A stretch of DNA of 64,000 bases, from contig NZ_BMLV01000002.1 in assembly GCF_014645495.1 (NCBI RefSeq), positions 239,191 to 303,190 on the forward strand. The letters run 5' to 3'. The stretch comes from Cloacibacterium rupense. Lineage in GTDB: Bacteria; Bacteroidota; Bacteroidia; Flavobacteriales; Weeksellaceae. The translations under genes were made by a program, and so were the position numbers. Below the pieces are notes generated by a model. The model worked only from the letters and a program-made list of their open reading frames with translations, ran no database searches and was not told the origin of the DNA. Below, piece by piece: positions 25,249-34,447 of this stretch. Positions within the stretch are counted from its first letter, which is position 1, and every line of letters begins with the position of its first letter.

Positions 25249-28200
25249 TTAAGCAATATTTCTGGTATTCAAAATTTTTGATAAAATTAAATTCACCTCA
25301 TCCACATTTTTCACGCCGTCTTTTCTCATCATCAGCTGGTTGCCTTCTTTACCAGATTTTTCTTTGAGTTGGGCTTCTCTAGGATTTTGACTGAGGTAAG
25401 CAATGATATTTCTGAATTTTTCGCTTTGGTAAAATTTATCTTGAGGATTGTCTGGGAAATAGCCTAAGAAAATTCCGTTTTTCATCACAATTTTATCAAA
25501 ACCTATTTCTGCAGCCAACCATTTGAGTTCTACAGATTTCAATAAATTAACCGCTTCTTTCGGAAGTTTTCCGAATCTATCCACCAATTCATTTTCAAAT
25601 TTTTGCAAATCTTCTTGGCTTGGGATTTCTGCTAATTTTTGGTATAGCGACAATCTTTCTTCGGTAGAATTGATATAAAAATCGGGCAACATCAGTTCAA
25701 AATCAGTATCGATATTGACTTCTTTCTGAGATTTGAATAATTTTTTACGGTCTTCTTCATTTTCAAAAAGATTAGAAAATTCATCTTCATTTTGCATTTC
25801 TTCTAAAGCTTCTTGCATCAATTTTTGATAGGTTTCAAAGCCCATTTCGTTGATAAAACCACTTTGTTCTGCCCCCAACAAATCCCCAGCACCTCTGATT
25901 TCTAAATCCTTCATCGCAATTTGGAAACCGCTTCCTAAATCAGAAAATTGTTCGATGGCTTCCAGACGTTTTCTGGCATCAGAAGTGACCATATCAAACG
26001 GTGGCGTAATCAGATAACAAAACGCTTTTCTATTGCTTCGCCCTACTCTTCCGCGCATTTGGTGAATATCTGCCATTCCAAATTTCTGGGCATCGTTAAT
26101 AAAAATGGTATTCGCATTCGGAACATCTACACCAGATTCTACAATGGTGGTAGACACCAAAACATCGTATTTTCCTTCCATAAAATCGAGAATTCTGGCT
26201 TCTAATTCTTTGCCATCCATTTGTCCGTGCCCCGTTACCACCCTAGCATCAGGTACCAAACGCTGAATGAGCCCAGCAATGTCTTTCAGATTTTCAATTC
26301 TATTGTTGATGAAATACACTTGACCATCTCTTTGTAATTCGTAGGAAATCGCATCTCGAAGAATTTCTTCAGAGAAACCAATAATTTGGGTATCAACAGG
26401 TTGTCTGTTGGGCGGTGGAGTTTTGATTACCGATAAATCTCGTGCAGCCATCAATGAAAATTGCAAAGTTCTCGGAATAGGAGTAGCCGTTAAAGTCAAA
26501 GTATCAATATTCGCTTTGAGCGTTTTGAGTTTATCTTTTACATTCACCCCAAATTTATGCTCTTCGTCAATAATTAGTAACCCTAAGTCCTTGAAAACAA
26601 TATCTTTTCCCACCAATTGATGCGTTCCGATGACAATATCAATTTTCCCATTTTTAAGACCTTCTTTGGTTTCCGCTTTTTGTTTTGCAGAACGAAAACG
26701 GTTCAGATAGGAAATATTGACAGGAAACTCTTTCAATCTTTCTTTGAAACTTCTGTAATGTTGAAACGCTAAAATGGTGGTAGGCACTAAAATCGCCACT
26801 TGCTTTCCATCAGTTGCCGCTTTGAAAGCCGCTCTTATGGCAACTTCTGTTTTCCCGAAACCTACATCACCACAGATTAGCCTATCCATTACCCCATCAT
26901 TTTCCATATCAGCTTTCACATCATTGGTTGCTTTTTCTTGGTCTGGAGTGTCTTCATAAATAAAACTCGCCTCTAATTCTGTCTGTAAATAAGAGTCTGG
27001 CGAAAACGAAAACCCTTTTGCCGACTTTCTTTGGGCATATAATTTAATTAAATCAAAGGCAATTTGCTTCACCTTGGCTTTGGTTTTCTGTTTCAAAGAT
27101 TTCCAAGCGGGTGAGCCCAGTTTATTGAGGACAATTTCTCTTCCGTCTGGTCCGTTATACTTCGAGATTTTATGCAAAGAATGAATGGAAACGTAGAGCA
27201 AATCATTGTTTTTATACGTTAGTTTAAAACATTCTTGCGTTTTACCATCGTTGGTTACTTTTACCAAACCCATAAATTTACCAATTCCGTGGTCAATATG
27301 TGTGATATAATCTCCCACTTTCAGCGACATCAAATCTTTTAAAGTCAATTGCTCTGATTTGGCAAAAGAATTTTTGGCTTTGAATCTTTGGTAACGGTCA
27401 AAAATCTGGTGGTCTGTATACACCGAAATTTTCAGTTCTTGGTCTACAAAACCTTCGTGAAGCTCAGATTTAAAGGATTTGAAAGGTACATTATGGTTAA
27501 GTTCTTCAAAAATATCTTCTAATCTCTCCTTTTGTTTTTCTCCTGAGAAAGAAATCCATGTCTCATAGCCTTCCTCTTTTTTTTCTTTTAAATCCTCGGC
27601 TAGAAGTTCGAAGTTTTTGTGAAAACTGGGCTGTTGAGTCTGGTTTAAAAGTAATTGAGTAATTGAATTACTGAGTGATTGAGAAGTGAAATCTATTGTT
27701 TTAAACTTTTGTAAGTCTTGAAGAAAAACCTCATCAGAAACGAAAAGGTCATCTGGTTTTTGGTGTTTGATATCTTTGCTTAACGTTTCATATTTTTGTT
27801 CAGCTTTTTCGTAAAACTCTTTGATTTTTTTTACTGTGAGATAAGCATTTTTTGTGACAATAGTTGTATTTCTAGATATCAATTCTAGAAGTGAAACCTT
27901 ACTTCCTGAAACTGCAAAATTCATATTTGAAACCAATTCAAACTCATTGACTTTTCTTGTAGAAAGTTGGGTTTCGATATCAAATTCTCTGATATTTTCT
28001 ACCTCGTTTCCAAAAAAAGTAATTCTGAAAGGTTTTTCGTAAGCGTAAGAAAAAACATCTACAATGCCGCCACGAACCGAAAAATCGCCCGGTTCTGAGA
28101 CGAAATCCGTAAAATTAAAATTAAATTGATTGAGTAATTCTTCGGTGAAATCAAAGTCTAATTGGTCTCCCACTTTTATTTTATGAGAAATCGCCTTGAA

Positions 28201-28617
28201 ATCTTCTTTTTTCAAAACTTTCTCAGAAAGCGAAGAGGCCGTAGCTATAATAATTTTAGCTTTTTTATCAAAGTTCAGTCGGTTGAGAACTTCTGTTCTT
28301 AAGACGATATTGGCGTTTTGTGTTTTCTCGATTTGGTAGGGTTCAAGATGTGTTTCAGGGAAATACAACACATTTTCTTCACCAATCATTTCTTCTAATT
28401 CTGAAGTAATGTAATGCGCAGATTCTTTATCATCTATGATGAAAAGCACATCTTTTCTCTGTGAGAGGTATAATTCTGCCACCAAAAGAGAAGGCACAGA
28501 ACCTGCAAAACCCTTCACCGAAACGTGTTGGCTTTTTTCTATCTTCTCGAAAATTTCTTCTCCGAAACTCTTTTTCAGAAGCTCTGGCAGAAGGGTTTGA
28601 GTGATGTTTTTTAGCAT
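25249..28617 (-). CDS. mfd: Transcription-repair coupling factor Mfd
   Basis: This 1122-residue ATP-driven translocase removes stalled RNA polymerase at DNA lesions and recruits UvrA. The N-terminal third is the UvrB-like module (LYFPETHLEPYQIEKTQNA). LKVGDYITHIDHGIGKFMGL near residue 430 is the CarD-like polymerase-interaction domain. CGDVGFGKTEVAIRAAFKA is Walker A, LLIIDEEHKFGV is the DEEH box, TLTATPIPRTLQFSLMAA is motif III, and GRVGRSNRKAFCYL is motif VI. The C-terminal TRCF domain has LYQKLAEIPSQEDLQKFENE. Length is normal for Bacteroidota. Confidence 0.97.
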   Translation of the reverse strand: MLKNITQTLLPELLKKSFGEEIFEKIEKSQHVSVKGFAGSVPSLLVAELYLSQRKDVLFIIDDKESAHYITSELEEMIGEENVLYFPETHLEPYQIEKTQNANIVLRTEVLNRLNFDKKAKIIIATASSLSEKVLKKEDFKAISHKIKVGDQLDFDFTEELLNQFNFNFTDFVSEPGDFSVRGGIVDVFSYAYEKPFRITFFGNEVENIREFDIETQLSTRKVNEFELVSNMNFAVSGSKVSLLELISRNTTIVTKNAYLTVKKIKEFYEKAEQKYETLSKDIKHQKPDDLFVSDEVFLQDLQKFKTIDFTSQSLSNSITQLLLNQTQQPSFHKNFELLAEDLKEKKEEGYETWISFSGEKQKERLEDIFEELNHNVPFKSFKSELHEGFVDQELKISVYTDHQIFDRYQRFKAKNSFAKSEQLTLKDLMSLKVGDYITHIDHGIGKFMGLVKVTNDGKTQECFKLTYKNNDLLYVSIHSLHKISKYNGPDGREIVLNKLGSPAWKSLKQKTKAKVKQIAFDLIKLYAQRKSAKGFSFSPDSYLQTELEASFIYEDTPDQEKATNDVKADMENDGVMDRLICGDVGFGKTEVAIRAAFKAATDGKQVAILVPTTILAFQHYRSFKERLKEFPVNISYLNRFRSAKQKAETKEGLKNGKIDIVIGTHQLVGKDIVFKDLGLLIIDEEHKFGVNVKDKLKTLKANIDTLTLTATPIPRTLQFSLMAARDLSVIKTPPPNRQPVDTQIIGFSEEILRDAISYELQRDGQVYFINNRIENLKDIAGLIQRLVPDARVVTGHGQMDGKELEARILDFMEGKYDVLVSTTIVESGVDVPNANTIFINDAQKFGMADIHQMRGRVGRSNRKAFCYLITPPFDMVTSDARKRLEAIEQFSDLGSGFQIAMKDLEIRGAGDLLGAEQSGFINEMGFETYQKLMQEALEEMQNEDEFSNLFENEEDRKKLFKSQKEVNIDTDFELMLPDFYINSTEERLSLYQKLAEIPSQEDLQKFENELVDRFGKLPKEAVNLLKSVELKWLAAEIGFDKIVMKNGIFLGYFPDNPQDKFYQSEKFRNIIAYLSQNPREAQLKEKSGKEGNQLMMRKDGVKNVDEVNLILSKILNTRNIA

Positions 28618-28624
28618 TGTAAGG

Positions 28625-28651
28625 CGTAAAATCGTTGAGTTGTAAAGTTGT
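28625..28651. repeat. Intergenic copy of the CGTAAAATCGT / TTGTAAAGTTGT repeat words
   Basis: CGTAAAATCGT and TTGTAAAGTTGT occur next to each other here and again, inverted, at 36031-36099. This suggests a dispersed short repeat family. Confidence 0.5.
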
Positions 28652-28715
28652 TTTTAATAAAAATTATAAAACAAAAATGCGATTCCAGGACTTGGTCTGA
28701 AATCGTTTCTTTTTG

Positions 28716-28723
28716 CAAAAATA
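28716..28723 (-). promoter_or_regulatory. -7 promoter box for mfd
   Basis: TATTTTTG on the minus strand lies 98 bases before the mfd ATG. It is framed by AAATCGT and ACGATTT inverted arms (28700-28729). Confidence 0.45.
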
Positions 28724-28789
28724 CGATTTTAAATTTTGAAAAATTTCAGAATCTTGATTTCAATCAATTTTTTCATGAATACTAATACT

Positions 28790-28797
28790 TAAATTTG
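28790..28797 (+). promoter_or_regulatory. -7 promoter box for the lipoprotein/barrel pair
   Basis: TAAATTTG fits TAnnTTTG, 15 bases before ATG 28813. It overlaps an in-frame TTG, which rules that codon out as the start. Confidence 0.6.
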
Positions 28798-28812
28798 AGG
28801 AAAATTACACTT

Positions 28813-29178
28813 ATGAAAGCTTTATTTTCTTTAATGGCAATTTATCTTATGACCAATGGCGGTGGTTGTGAACAAGCTAGTTTTATAGATGATTCTAGAA
28901 TTGTAGTAGAAGGTAAAATTATTGATGAATCTAATCAACCCCTAAAAAATGTATCCCTCCATTTTTCTAATCAAATCAATGGAATAGACGTTTACAGCAA
29001 AAACGACGGAAAATTTGTGGTTTCTACCCCTATTACAAGTGCTTCTAATACAATTAGCTTCCCGAACAATCAAATTGTAGAAGTGAGAACAAGTGATTCT
29101 AGAATCATGTATTATTCTTCTGCAATTACCATTCCTAATGATGTGAACTATGTAAACCTTGAAATAAAAATAAAATAA
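28813..29178 (+). CDS. Small secreted protein, probable lipoprotein with CarboxypepD_reg-like fold
   Basis: This 121-residue protein has a short hydrophobic leader, MKALFSLMAIYLM, ending at TNGGGC, a weak lipobox. The rest, RIVVEGKIIDESNQPLKNVS then DGKFVVSTPI, matches the beta-sandwich carboxypeptidase-regulatory-like repeats common in Bacteroidota. It is followed after two bases by a beta-barrel protein, so the two likely work together at the outer membrane. Function unknown. Confidence 0.65.
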   Translation: MKALFSLMAIYLMTNGGGCEQASFIDDSRIVVEGKIIDESNQPLKNVSLHFSNQINGIDVYSKNDGKFVVSTPITSASNTISFPNNQIVEVRTSDSRIMYYSSAITIPNDVNYVNLEIKIK

Positions 29179-29180
29179 CC

Positions 29181-29780
29181 ATGAAAACAAGTTTATATAT
29201 TTTCACATTGCTTTTTTTTGGTTTTGCAAACGCACAAGAACAAAATAAAATTTCTAAATTTTCTGCTGATTTAAAGTTTCAAATGGTAACAGGAATTGGT
29301 GATAAATTTTACAAAGATAGCTTCAAAACTTCGCCTGGAATTGTTATTGGCTTTCAATATAAAGTTTCTCAAAAATTCGGAATTTTATTTGACATCAGAA
29401 ATAATTTTTTAAGCATTAAAAATCCAGAAGTTTATGGAAATTTTACCAAAATTAATATGCTAAACTATAATTTCGGTGGTTTTTATTACAAAAATTTAAA
29501 TGAAAAACTCACTTTAACCGCAAAAGTTTTAATTGGCGGAATACAAATCAGTGGAAAAGTTGCAGGCAATGATTCTAAATATTCTCAAGACGGAACTACT
29601 TATGGTTTAGGTTCTGACTTGGTTTATCATATTGACAAAAAAGGAACTATAAATATAATTGGAGGTGTAGATTATCAATATCTTAATACAAAAATAGACA
29701 TTAGCAATGCCTATTACGAAAGGTATTATAGTAATTCTTCAGTCTTATCCCCCAATCTGGGCTTAAGATTTAATTTTTAA
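29181..29780 (+). CDS. Outer-membrane beta-barrel protein
   Basis: This 199-residue protein has a signal peptide, MKTSLYIFTLLFFGFANAQE. It then has alternating hydrophobic strands such as IVIGFQYKVSQKFGILFDIR and MLNYNFGGFYYKNL, and the aromatic C-terminus LGLRFNF typical of outer-membrane barrels. About eight strands are expected, as in the OmpA/OprF-like small barrel family. It probably forms a unit with the preceding lipoprotein-like gene. Ligand unknown. Confidence 0.75.
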   Translation: MKTSLYIFTLLFFGFANAQEQNKISKFSADLKFQMVTGIGDKFYKDSFKTSPGIVIGFQYKVSQKFGILFDIRNNFLSIKNPEVYGNFTKINMLNYNFGGFYYKNLNEKLTLTAKVLIGGIQISGKVAGNDSKYSQDGTTYGLGSDLVYHIDKKGTINIIGGVDYQYLNTKIDISNAYYERYYSNSSVLSPNLGLRFNF

Positions 29781-29801
29781 AATAAAATCATTAGATATAG
29801 C

Positions 29802-29825
29802 AAACCGATGACTTTTCATCGGTTT
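29802..29825 (+). terminator. Rho-independent terminator after the barrel gene
   Basis: AAACCGATGA and TCATCGGTTT pair around a four-base loop and run into a T tract. Confidence 0.85.
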
Positions 29826-29831
29826 TTTATT

Positions 29832-29839
29832 TATTTTTG
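29832..29839 (+). promoter_or_regulatory. -7 promoter box for the GH3-like gene, predicted leaderless
   Basis: TATTTTTG ends four bases before ATG 29844. With the usual spacing, transcription would start at or next to the A of ATG. Confidence 0.6.
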
Positions 29840-29843
29840 TAAA

Positions 29844-31346
29844 ATGATAGGTTTTATTAAGAAAACAGTGGCTAAAATGTGGGCAAAAAACCATGTAAAG
29901 CAGACTGATAACTATAAAAATAATGCAGAACAACTTCAAGAACATTTACTTCTTGATTTGGTGAAATCTGCTGAAAAAACTCTTTTCGGGCTTCAACACC
30001 AATTTTCGGAGATTAAAACAGTGGAAGATTTTCAGAAAAAGGTAAAAATTTCTGATTATGAAGACCTGAAACCTTTCATAGAAAAAGTAAAACACGGCGA
30101 CAAAAATATTCTTTGGGAAAACACACCAGAATATTTCGCTAAAACTTCGGGAACTACTTCGGGAACCAAATATATTCCTCTCACCAAAGAAGGAATGGAT
30201 TACCAAGTAAAAGCGGCGCAATCTGCATTGTTCCATTATATTGCTCAAAAAAATAATGCCGATTTTGTGAACGGAAAAATGATTTTCTTGCAAGGTTCAC
30301 CAGAATTGGAAGATAAAAACGGCATAAAAACGGGTAGGCTTTCGGGGATTGTGGCACATCACATCCCGAAATATTTACAAAAAAACAGATTACCGAGTTA
30401 CGAAACCAATTGCATAGAAGATTGGGAAACCAAAGTAGATAAAATTGTAGAAGAAACCGAAAAGGAAAATATGACTTTGATTTCGGGAATTCCGCCTTGG
30501 TTGATTATGTATTTTGAAAAATTGATTGAAAGAAATGGCAAAAAAATAAAACAACTTTTTCCGAATCTTCAACTCATTGTAACGGGCGGTGTCAACTATG
30601 AACCATACCGCGAAAAAATGGAAGAACTTCTTGGCGGAAAAGTAGATATTATTCAAACATTTCCAGCTAGTGAAGGATTTTTTGCGTTTCAAGATGATTA
30701 TCAGAAAGAAGGACTTTTGCTACAAACCAATCACGGCATTTTTTATGAATTTGTTCCTTTGGAAGAATACGGAAAAGAAAATGCGAGTAGATTGACTTTA
30801 AAAGATATTGAACTCCACAAAGATTATGCATTGATTTTGACGACAAATTCTGGACTTTGGGCATATTCTATTGGTGATGTGGTTCGTTTTATTTCTAAAA
30901 ATCCGCACCGAATTTTGGTTTCTGGTAGAACGAAACATTTTACTTCGGCTTTTGGCGAACACGTAATTGCTTTTGAAGTGGAAGAAGCTATGAAAGCAAC
31001 GGTAGAGAAATTCCCAGCACAGATTACAGAGTTTCATCTCGCGCCACAAGTAAATCCTGAAAATGGAGAATTGCCTTATCACGAATGGTTTATAGAGTTT
31101 GAAAAAGAGCCTGAAAATTTGGAAAATTTCCGACAAAATCTGGATTTAGAAATGCGCAAAAGAAACACCTATTATGATGATTTAATTGCTGGAAATATTT
31201 TGCAAGTTTTGAAAATCACCAAATTACAGAAAAACGCCTTCCAAGAATACGCAAAATCTGAAGGAAAATTGGGCGGACAAAACAAAATCCCACGTTTGGC
31301 AAATGATAGAAAGATTGGGGAGTTTTTAGGGAAGTTTAAAATTTAA
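29844..31346 (+). CDS. GH3-family acyl-adenylating enzyme (auxin-responsive GH3 homologue)
   Basis: This 500-residue ANL-like protein has TPEYFAKTSGTTSGTKYIPL (about residues 95-115) as the ATP-binding P-loop-like motif. FPNLQLIVTGGVNYEPYREK and IIQTFPASEGFFAFQ follow, then TTNSGLWAYSIGDVVRFISK, matching GH3 motifs. Plant GH3 enzymes join amino acids to acyl hormones; bacterial members are widespread in Bacteroidota without a settled substrate. The ATG at 29844 is chosen over an earlier TTG because a promoter box ends at 29839. It is convergent with and abuts the SMR gene. Confidence 0.85.
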   Translation: MIGFIKKTVAKMWAKNHVKQTDNYKNNAEQLQEHLLLDLVKSAEKTLFGLQHQFSEIKTVEDFQKKVKISDYEDLKPFIEKVKHGDKNILWENTPEYFAKTSGTTSGTKYIPLTKEGMDYQVKAAQSALFHYIAQKNNADFVNGKMIFLQGSPELEDKNGIKTGRLSGIVAHHIPKYLQKNRLPSYETNCIEDWETKVDKIVEETEKENMTLISGIPPWLIMYFEKLIERNGKKIKQLFPNLQLIVTGGVNYEPYREKMEELLGGKVDIIQTFPASEGFFAFQDDYQKEGLLLQTNHGIFYEFVPLEEYGKENASRLTLKDIELHKDYALILTTNSGLWAYSIGDVVRFISKNPHRILVSGRTKHFTSAFGEHVIAFEVEEAMKATVEKFPAQITEFHLAPQVNPENGELPYHEWFIEFEKEPENLENFRQNLDLEMRKRNTYYDDLIAGNILQVLKITKLQKNAFQEYAKSEGKLGGQNKIPRLANDRKIGEFLGKFKI

Positions 31347-31682
31347 TTATTCACTCACAACTTTCAAACCTACAATAGAAATAATTAAAGTTGACACAAA
31401 AAAAACACGCCAAAAAGTAGCAGGTTCGTTAAAGAAAAAAATCCCCATCAAAACGCTTCCTACTGCGCCAATCCCTGTCCAAACGGCATAAGCGGTACCG
31501 ATTGGCAAACCATTTTCGCCAGAAATAGCTTTGTACATGAGAAACATCGAGAGAAATAGGCACACCAAAAACCCCAACCACCAATAAAGATTTTCTTTAC
31601 CAGAAGTTTGCTGTGCCTTTCCTAAACAAAACGCAAAAGAAGTTTCAAACAATCCTGCGATGATGAGTATTAACCAATTCAT
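31347..31682 (-). CDS. SMR-family exporter (SugE/Gdx-like)
   Basis: This 111-residue protein has four membrane helices. MNWLILIIAGLFETSFAFCL carries the essential membrane glutamate, Glu13. GTAYAVWTGIGAVGSVLMG matches the SugE/Gdx branch, whose members export guanidinium or small quaternary cations. No guanidine riboswitch fits in the 58-base intergenic region. The promoter box is four bases from ATG, so the mRNA should be leaderless. The longer N-terminus from 31709 would overlap this box and is rejected. Confidence 0.88.
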   Translation of the reverse strand: MNWLILIIAGLFETSFAFCLGKAQQTSGKENLYWWLGFLVCLFLSMFLMYKAISGENGLPIGTAYAVWTGIGAVGSVLMGIFFFNEPATFWRVFFVSTLIISIVGLKVVSE

Positions 31683-31686
31683 AGTA

Positions 31687-31694
31687 CAAATATA
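31687..31694 (-). promoter_or_regulatory. -7 promoter box for the SMR exporter, predicted leaderless
   Basis: TATATTTG on the minus strand ends four bases before ATG 31682. Confidence 0.6.
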
Positions 31695-31728
31695 GACTTT
31701 ACCAATCAAAAAATTCTGGTAATTCTGT

Positions 31729-31736
31729 TATCTTTG
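31729..31736 (+). promoter_or_regulatory. -7 promoter box for the MFS gene, predicted leaderless
   Basis: TATCTTTG ends four bases before ATG 31741. Confidence 0.6.
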
Positions 31737-31740
31737 TCCG

Positions 31741-32976
31741 ATGATTTCTCTAGAGCCCATAAAAACTCTCAAAATAAAAGAGTTTAGAAACCTACTTACT
31801 GGAAGATTTTTTTTGATTTTAGCTTTTAGAATGCTTGCCACTTTATTGGGATGGTGGGTGTATCAACTTACAAAAGACCCTTTTTCCATTGGATTAATTG
31901 GTCTTTCTGAGGTTATTCCCGCTGTTTCTACCGCTTTGTATGCAGGTCATGTAATTGATATGAACGAGAAAAAGAAAATGCTTCTGCTTTGTACTTCGGG
32001 GTATTTTCTACTTATTGCCCTGCTATTGATTCCAGCTTTTTATGCATCGAATCTTCATTTTACAGGCCACGAAATCACGTATTACATCTACGGAATTATA
32101 TTTTTTACAGGAATTTGTAGAGCTTTTATCGGTCCTATTGCACCTGTAATGATTCCCAAAATGGTAGGACAAGAAAAATTGCCCAATGCCATCACCCTCA
32201 ATCAAGCCACTTTTCTTACCGCATCGGTTTCTGGTCATGCTTTGGGAGGATTTTTGATTGCACTCATTACCATTAAATGGACATTGGTCGTCATATTATT
32301 TCTTATTTTATTGGCATCTTTATTTTTCATTCAAATCAATAAGCAACCTTCTGAAAATAAAAAAAACGAATTAGAAATTTGGTCTTCTGTAAAAGAAGGC
32401 ATTTCATATATTTATAAAACCAAAGAAATTTTGGGTGCGCTATGTTTAGATATGTTTGCGGTACTTTTCGGTGGAGCAGTAGCTATGATTCCGGTGTATG
32501 CCAGTGATATTTTAAAAGTAGGCGCAGATGGTTTTGGACTTCTGAATGCTGCTACAGACATAGGTTCTATGATGATTATTGTAACCTTATCATTTATCCC
32601 TTTGAGAAAAAATCAAGGAAAAATACTAATTGGTGTTGTGGCAGGATTTGGGATGTGTATCATAGGGTTTGGATTGTCTAAATTGTATTGGCTCTCATTC
32701 TTCCTTTTGATGCTCAGCGGAATGTTCGATGGCATATCAGTAGTCATCCGAGGAACCATTGTACAATTAAAAACACCTGACCATATTAGGGGTAGGGTAA
32801 TGAGTGTCAACTCTATGTTCATTATGTCGAGCAATGAAATGGGACAATTCGAAAGTGGAGTGATGGCGAAAGCATTAGGCGTAGTAAGGTCTGTGGTTTT
32901 TGGAGGAACCATGACTGTGCTTATAGCCCTTTTTGTAGGGAAATTTGTTCCTAAGTTAAGGAAAATGGAATATTAA
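31741..32976 (+). CDS. MFS transporter (enterobactin-exporter/MFS_3 type)
   Basis: This 411-residue protein has about 12 membrane segments. LGWWVYQLTKDPFSIGLIGL (about 37-56) is typical of MFS_3-type drug or siderophore exporters. MIPKMVGQEKLPNAITLNQA and TPDHIRGRVMSVNSMFI are the family's two loop motifs. The substrate cannot be told from sequence. It is divergent from the SMR exporter within 58 bases, so the two may respond to related toxic compounds. Confidence 0.85.
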   Translation: MISLEPIKTLKIKEFRNLLTGRFFLILAFRMLATLLGWWVYQLTKDPFSIGLIGLSEVIPAVSTALYAGHVIDMNEKKKMLLLCTSGYFLLIALLLIPAFYASNLHFTGHEITYYIYGIIFFTGICRAFIGPIAPVMIPKMVGQEKLPNAITLNQATFLTASVSGHALGGFLIALITIKWTLVVILFLILLASLFFIQINKQPSENKKNELEIWSSVKEGISYIYKTKEILGALCLDMFAVLFGGAVAMIPVYASDILKVGADGFGLLNAATDIGSMMIIVTLSFIPLRKNQGKILIGVVAGFGMCIIGFGLSKLYWLSFFLLMLSGMFDGISVVIRGTIVQLKTPDHIRGRVMSVNSMFIMSSNEMGQFESGVMAKALGVVRSVVFGGTMTVLIALFVGKFVPKLRKMEY

Positions 32977-32980
32977 AAAA

Positions 32981-32996
32981 GCCGAATTTCTTCGGC
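32981..32996 (+). terminator. Terminator hairpin after the MFS gene
   Basis: GCCGAA and TTCGGC pair across a four-base TTTC loop, preceded by A6 and followed by a short CTCTTT tract. It may serve both converging genes. Confidence 0.65.
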
Positions 32997-33004
32997 TCTT
33001 TATA

Positions 33005-33682
33005 TTAATCTTTAATGATTTTAATAGTTTTTTCTCCTTTATCAGTGTCTAATTTTAAGATATAAAATCCTTTCTTAAGGTGACTTAAATTAACTTTACC
33101 ATTCGTAATTTTAAGTTCAGAAAGTTTTTGACCTGAATATGAAAATAAATTGATGGAGTTTATTTTTAGATTACCCGAAAAAATCAATTCATCTTTTACT
33201 GGATTAGGATAAGCTTTGAAATCTAAGCCCTCTAAATCTGAAGTCCTTAAAACGGAACTTTGCACCTCTCCTGTAAGTGTAGCATTAGCAGCCGTAAGAT
33301 TACCCCCACATCCGCCACTGGTATCCGCTGTATTTTCTTGCCAAGTTCCTAAGCTTAAATCTGGAGGATTAGGAGTACTCGCAGAATTATTAGAATAGAT
33401 AAGGTAAGGATTTACAAAATCTCCATTTCCACTGTCTGCAAGAAATTCCCATTTATTGGTCGAATTATTCCACTGAAATTTGAATTCACATGTCCCTAAA
33501 CCCGAACAATCTTGCGCTGGATCTATTGGCGTTGTAGTGTAAATATTTCTACCTGTAGCATCTGTTCCTGTTTTATTGAAAATAAAATCTTGGTCATCAA
33601 ACAAAGGAATACAACCTTTAAACGTGATGGTCTGCGCATTCATCATAGAAGACAAAAGCACAAAAAAGAGTAGTTTTTTCAT
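33005..33682 (-). CDS. Secreted protein with type IX secretion C-terminal sorting domain
   Basis: This 225-residue protein has a signal peptide (MKKLLFFVLLSSMMNAQ). The last 70 residues match the type A T9SS sorting domain: FKAYPNPVKDELIFSG, then INLFSYSGQKLSELKI, then LKKGFYILKLDTDKGEKTIK. The middle, with FKFQWNNSTNKWEF and GTWQENTADTSGGCGGN, is not recognised. It should cross the outer membrane by T9SS and be attached or released. It lies three bases after a collar-domain protein gene, so they share an operon. Confidence 0.85.
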   Translation of the reverse strand: MKKLLFFVLLSSMMNAQTITFKGCIPLFDDQDFIFNKTGTDATGRNIYTTTPIDPAQDCSGLGTCEFKFQWNNSTNKWEFLADSGNGDFVNPYLIYSNNSASTPNPPDLSLGTWQENTADTSGGCGGNLTAANATLTGEVQSSVLRTSDLEGLDFKAYPNPVKDELIFSGNLKINSINLFSYSGQKLSELKITNGKVNLSHLKKGFYILKLDTDKGEKTIKIIKD

Positions 33683-33685
33683 ACA

Positions 33686-34264
33686 TTAGTTTCTAGATGG
33701 GTAGATACCTTCAAGACAAATAATATAGTTCATGCCAAGTGATGGCTGCGTAACATTTACTGGTTGATTAGAGCCTGTCACTCCTATCATGCCAGTTTTC
33801 ATGGTCGTATTGGGTTGCTCAGTAGAATATTCCTTGTCTAAAGTTTTGGTATTTGCAGGCAAACTATTGGTAGGCAAATTAGAGTTCCCTTCAGAAGTTA
33901 CCGCATTTACTGTATGACTATGAGCAGGCATTTGCGATATCGTAAGCGTCACTGCTTCTGAGCCAAATTGTTCTCCTAAATATTTAGGTGACAAACCTGG
34001 TCCTTGCCCAAAACCTACAGGAGTTCTCCCCCTTAAATCAGGAAGTGCAAAAGTGGTTTGACCATTACCTCCGTAGGTAGTTCCTAGAATAGAAAATAAC
34101 GCCGAATTTTGTGCAATAGACAAAAGCCTACCATCACAAAAAGCCCAACCTCTAGGCTCGAAATTACCTGCAAACATTTTAATTTCTCCTATGAATGCTT
34201 CTTGTGCGTAAGTTTTTCCCATGCTAAGAACTGCAAACAATCCAATTAATAGAATTTTTTTCAT
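33686..34264 (-). CDS. Secreted phage-tail collar domain protein (MdpB-like)
   Basis: This 192-residue protein has a signal peptide ending TYAQ. The mature part starts EAFIGEIKMFAGNFEPRGWA. FCDGRLLSIAQNSALFSILG and GGNGQTTFALPDLRGRTPVG match the tail-collar/microcystin-dependent family, with ISQMPAHSHTVN after it. No other phage gene is nearby and it is exported, so it is a domesticated tail-type adhesin-like protein. Its partner is probably the T9SS cargo encoded next. Function unknown. Confidence 0.85.
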   Translation of the reverse strand: MKKILLIGLFAVLSMGKTYAQEAFIGEIKMFAGNFEPRGWAFCDGRLLSIAQNSALFSILGTTYGGNGQTTFALPDLRGRTPVGFGQGPGLSPKYLGEQFGSEAVTLTISQMPAHSHTVNAVTSEGNSNLPTNSLPANTKTLDKEYSTEQPNTTMKTGMIGVTGSNQPVNVTQPSLGMNYIICLEGIYPSRN

Positions 34265-34432
34265 AATAAATAAGTTTTTAATTTTATAAAAGTAATCAAT
34301 TATTGTTAAATTAATTAAAATTTTATATTAAGTTTATTTTTTCCACAAAGCAATGCATTGATTACAAGAGCATTAGACACAAATTGAATATATTTGTTAA
34401 TAAAGTTCAATCGATAAAAAAATCAAAAAAAC

Positions 34433-34440
34433 TATATTTG
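34433..34440 (+). promoter_or_regulatory. -7 promoter box for dnaB, very short leader
   Basis: TATATTTG ends seven bases before ATG 34448. A second TATATTTG lies at 34389-34396. Confidence 0.55.
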
Positions 34441-34447
34441 CTGAGTT

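Noticed and set aside
33686..34264. Collar-domain gene taken as a prophage remnant
   Set aside because: It has a signal peptide and no adjacent capsid, tail or integrase genes.
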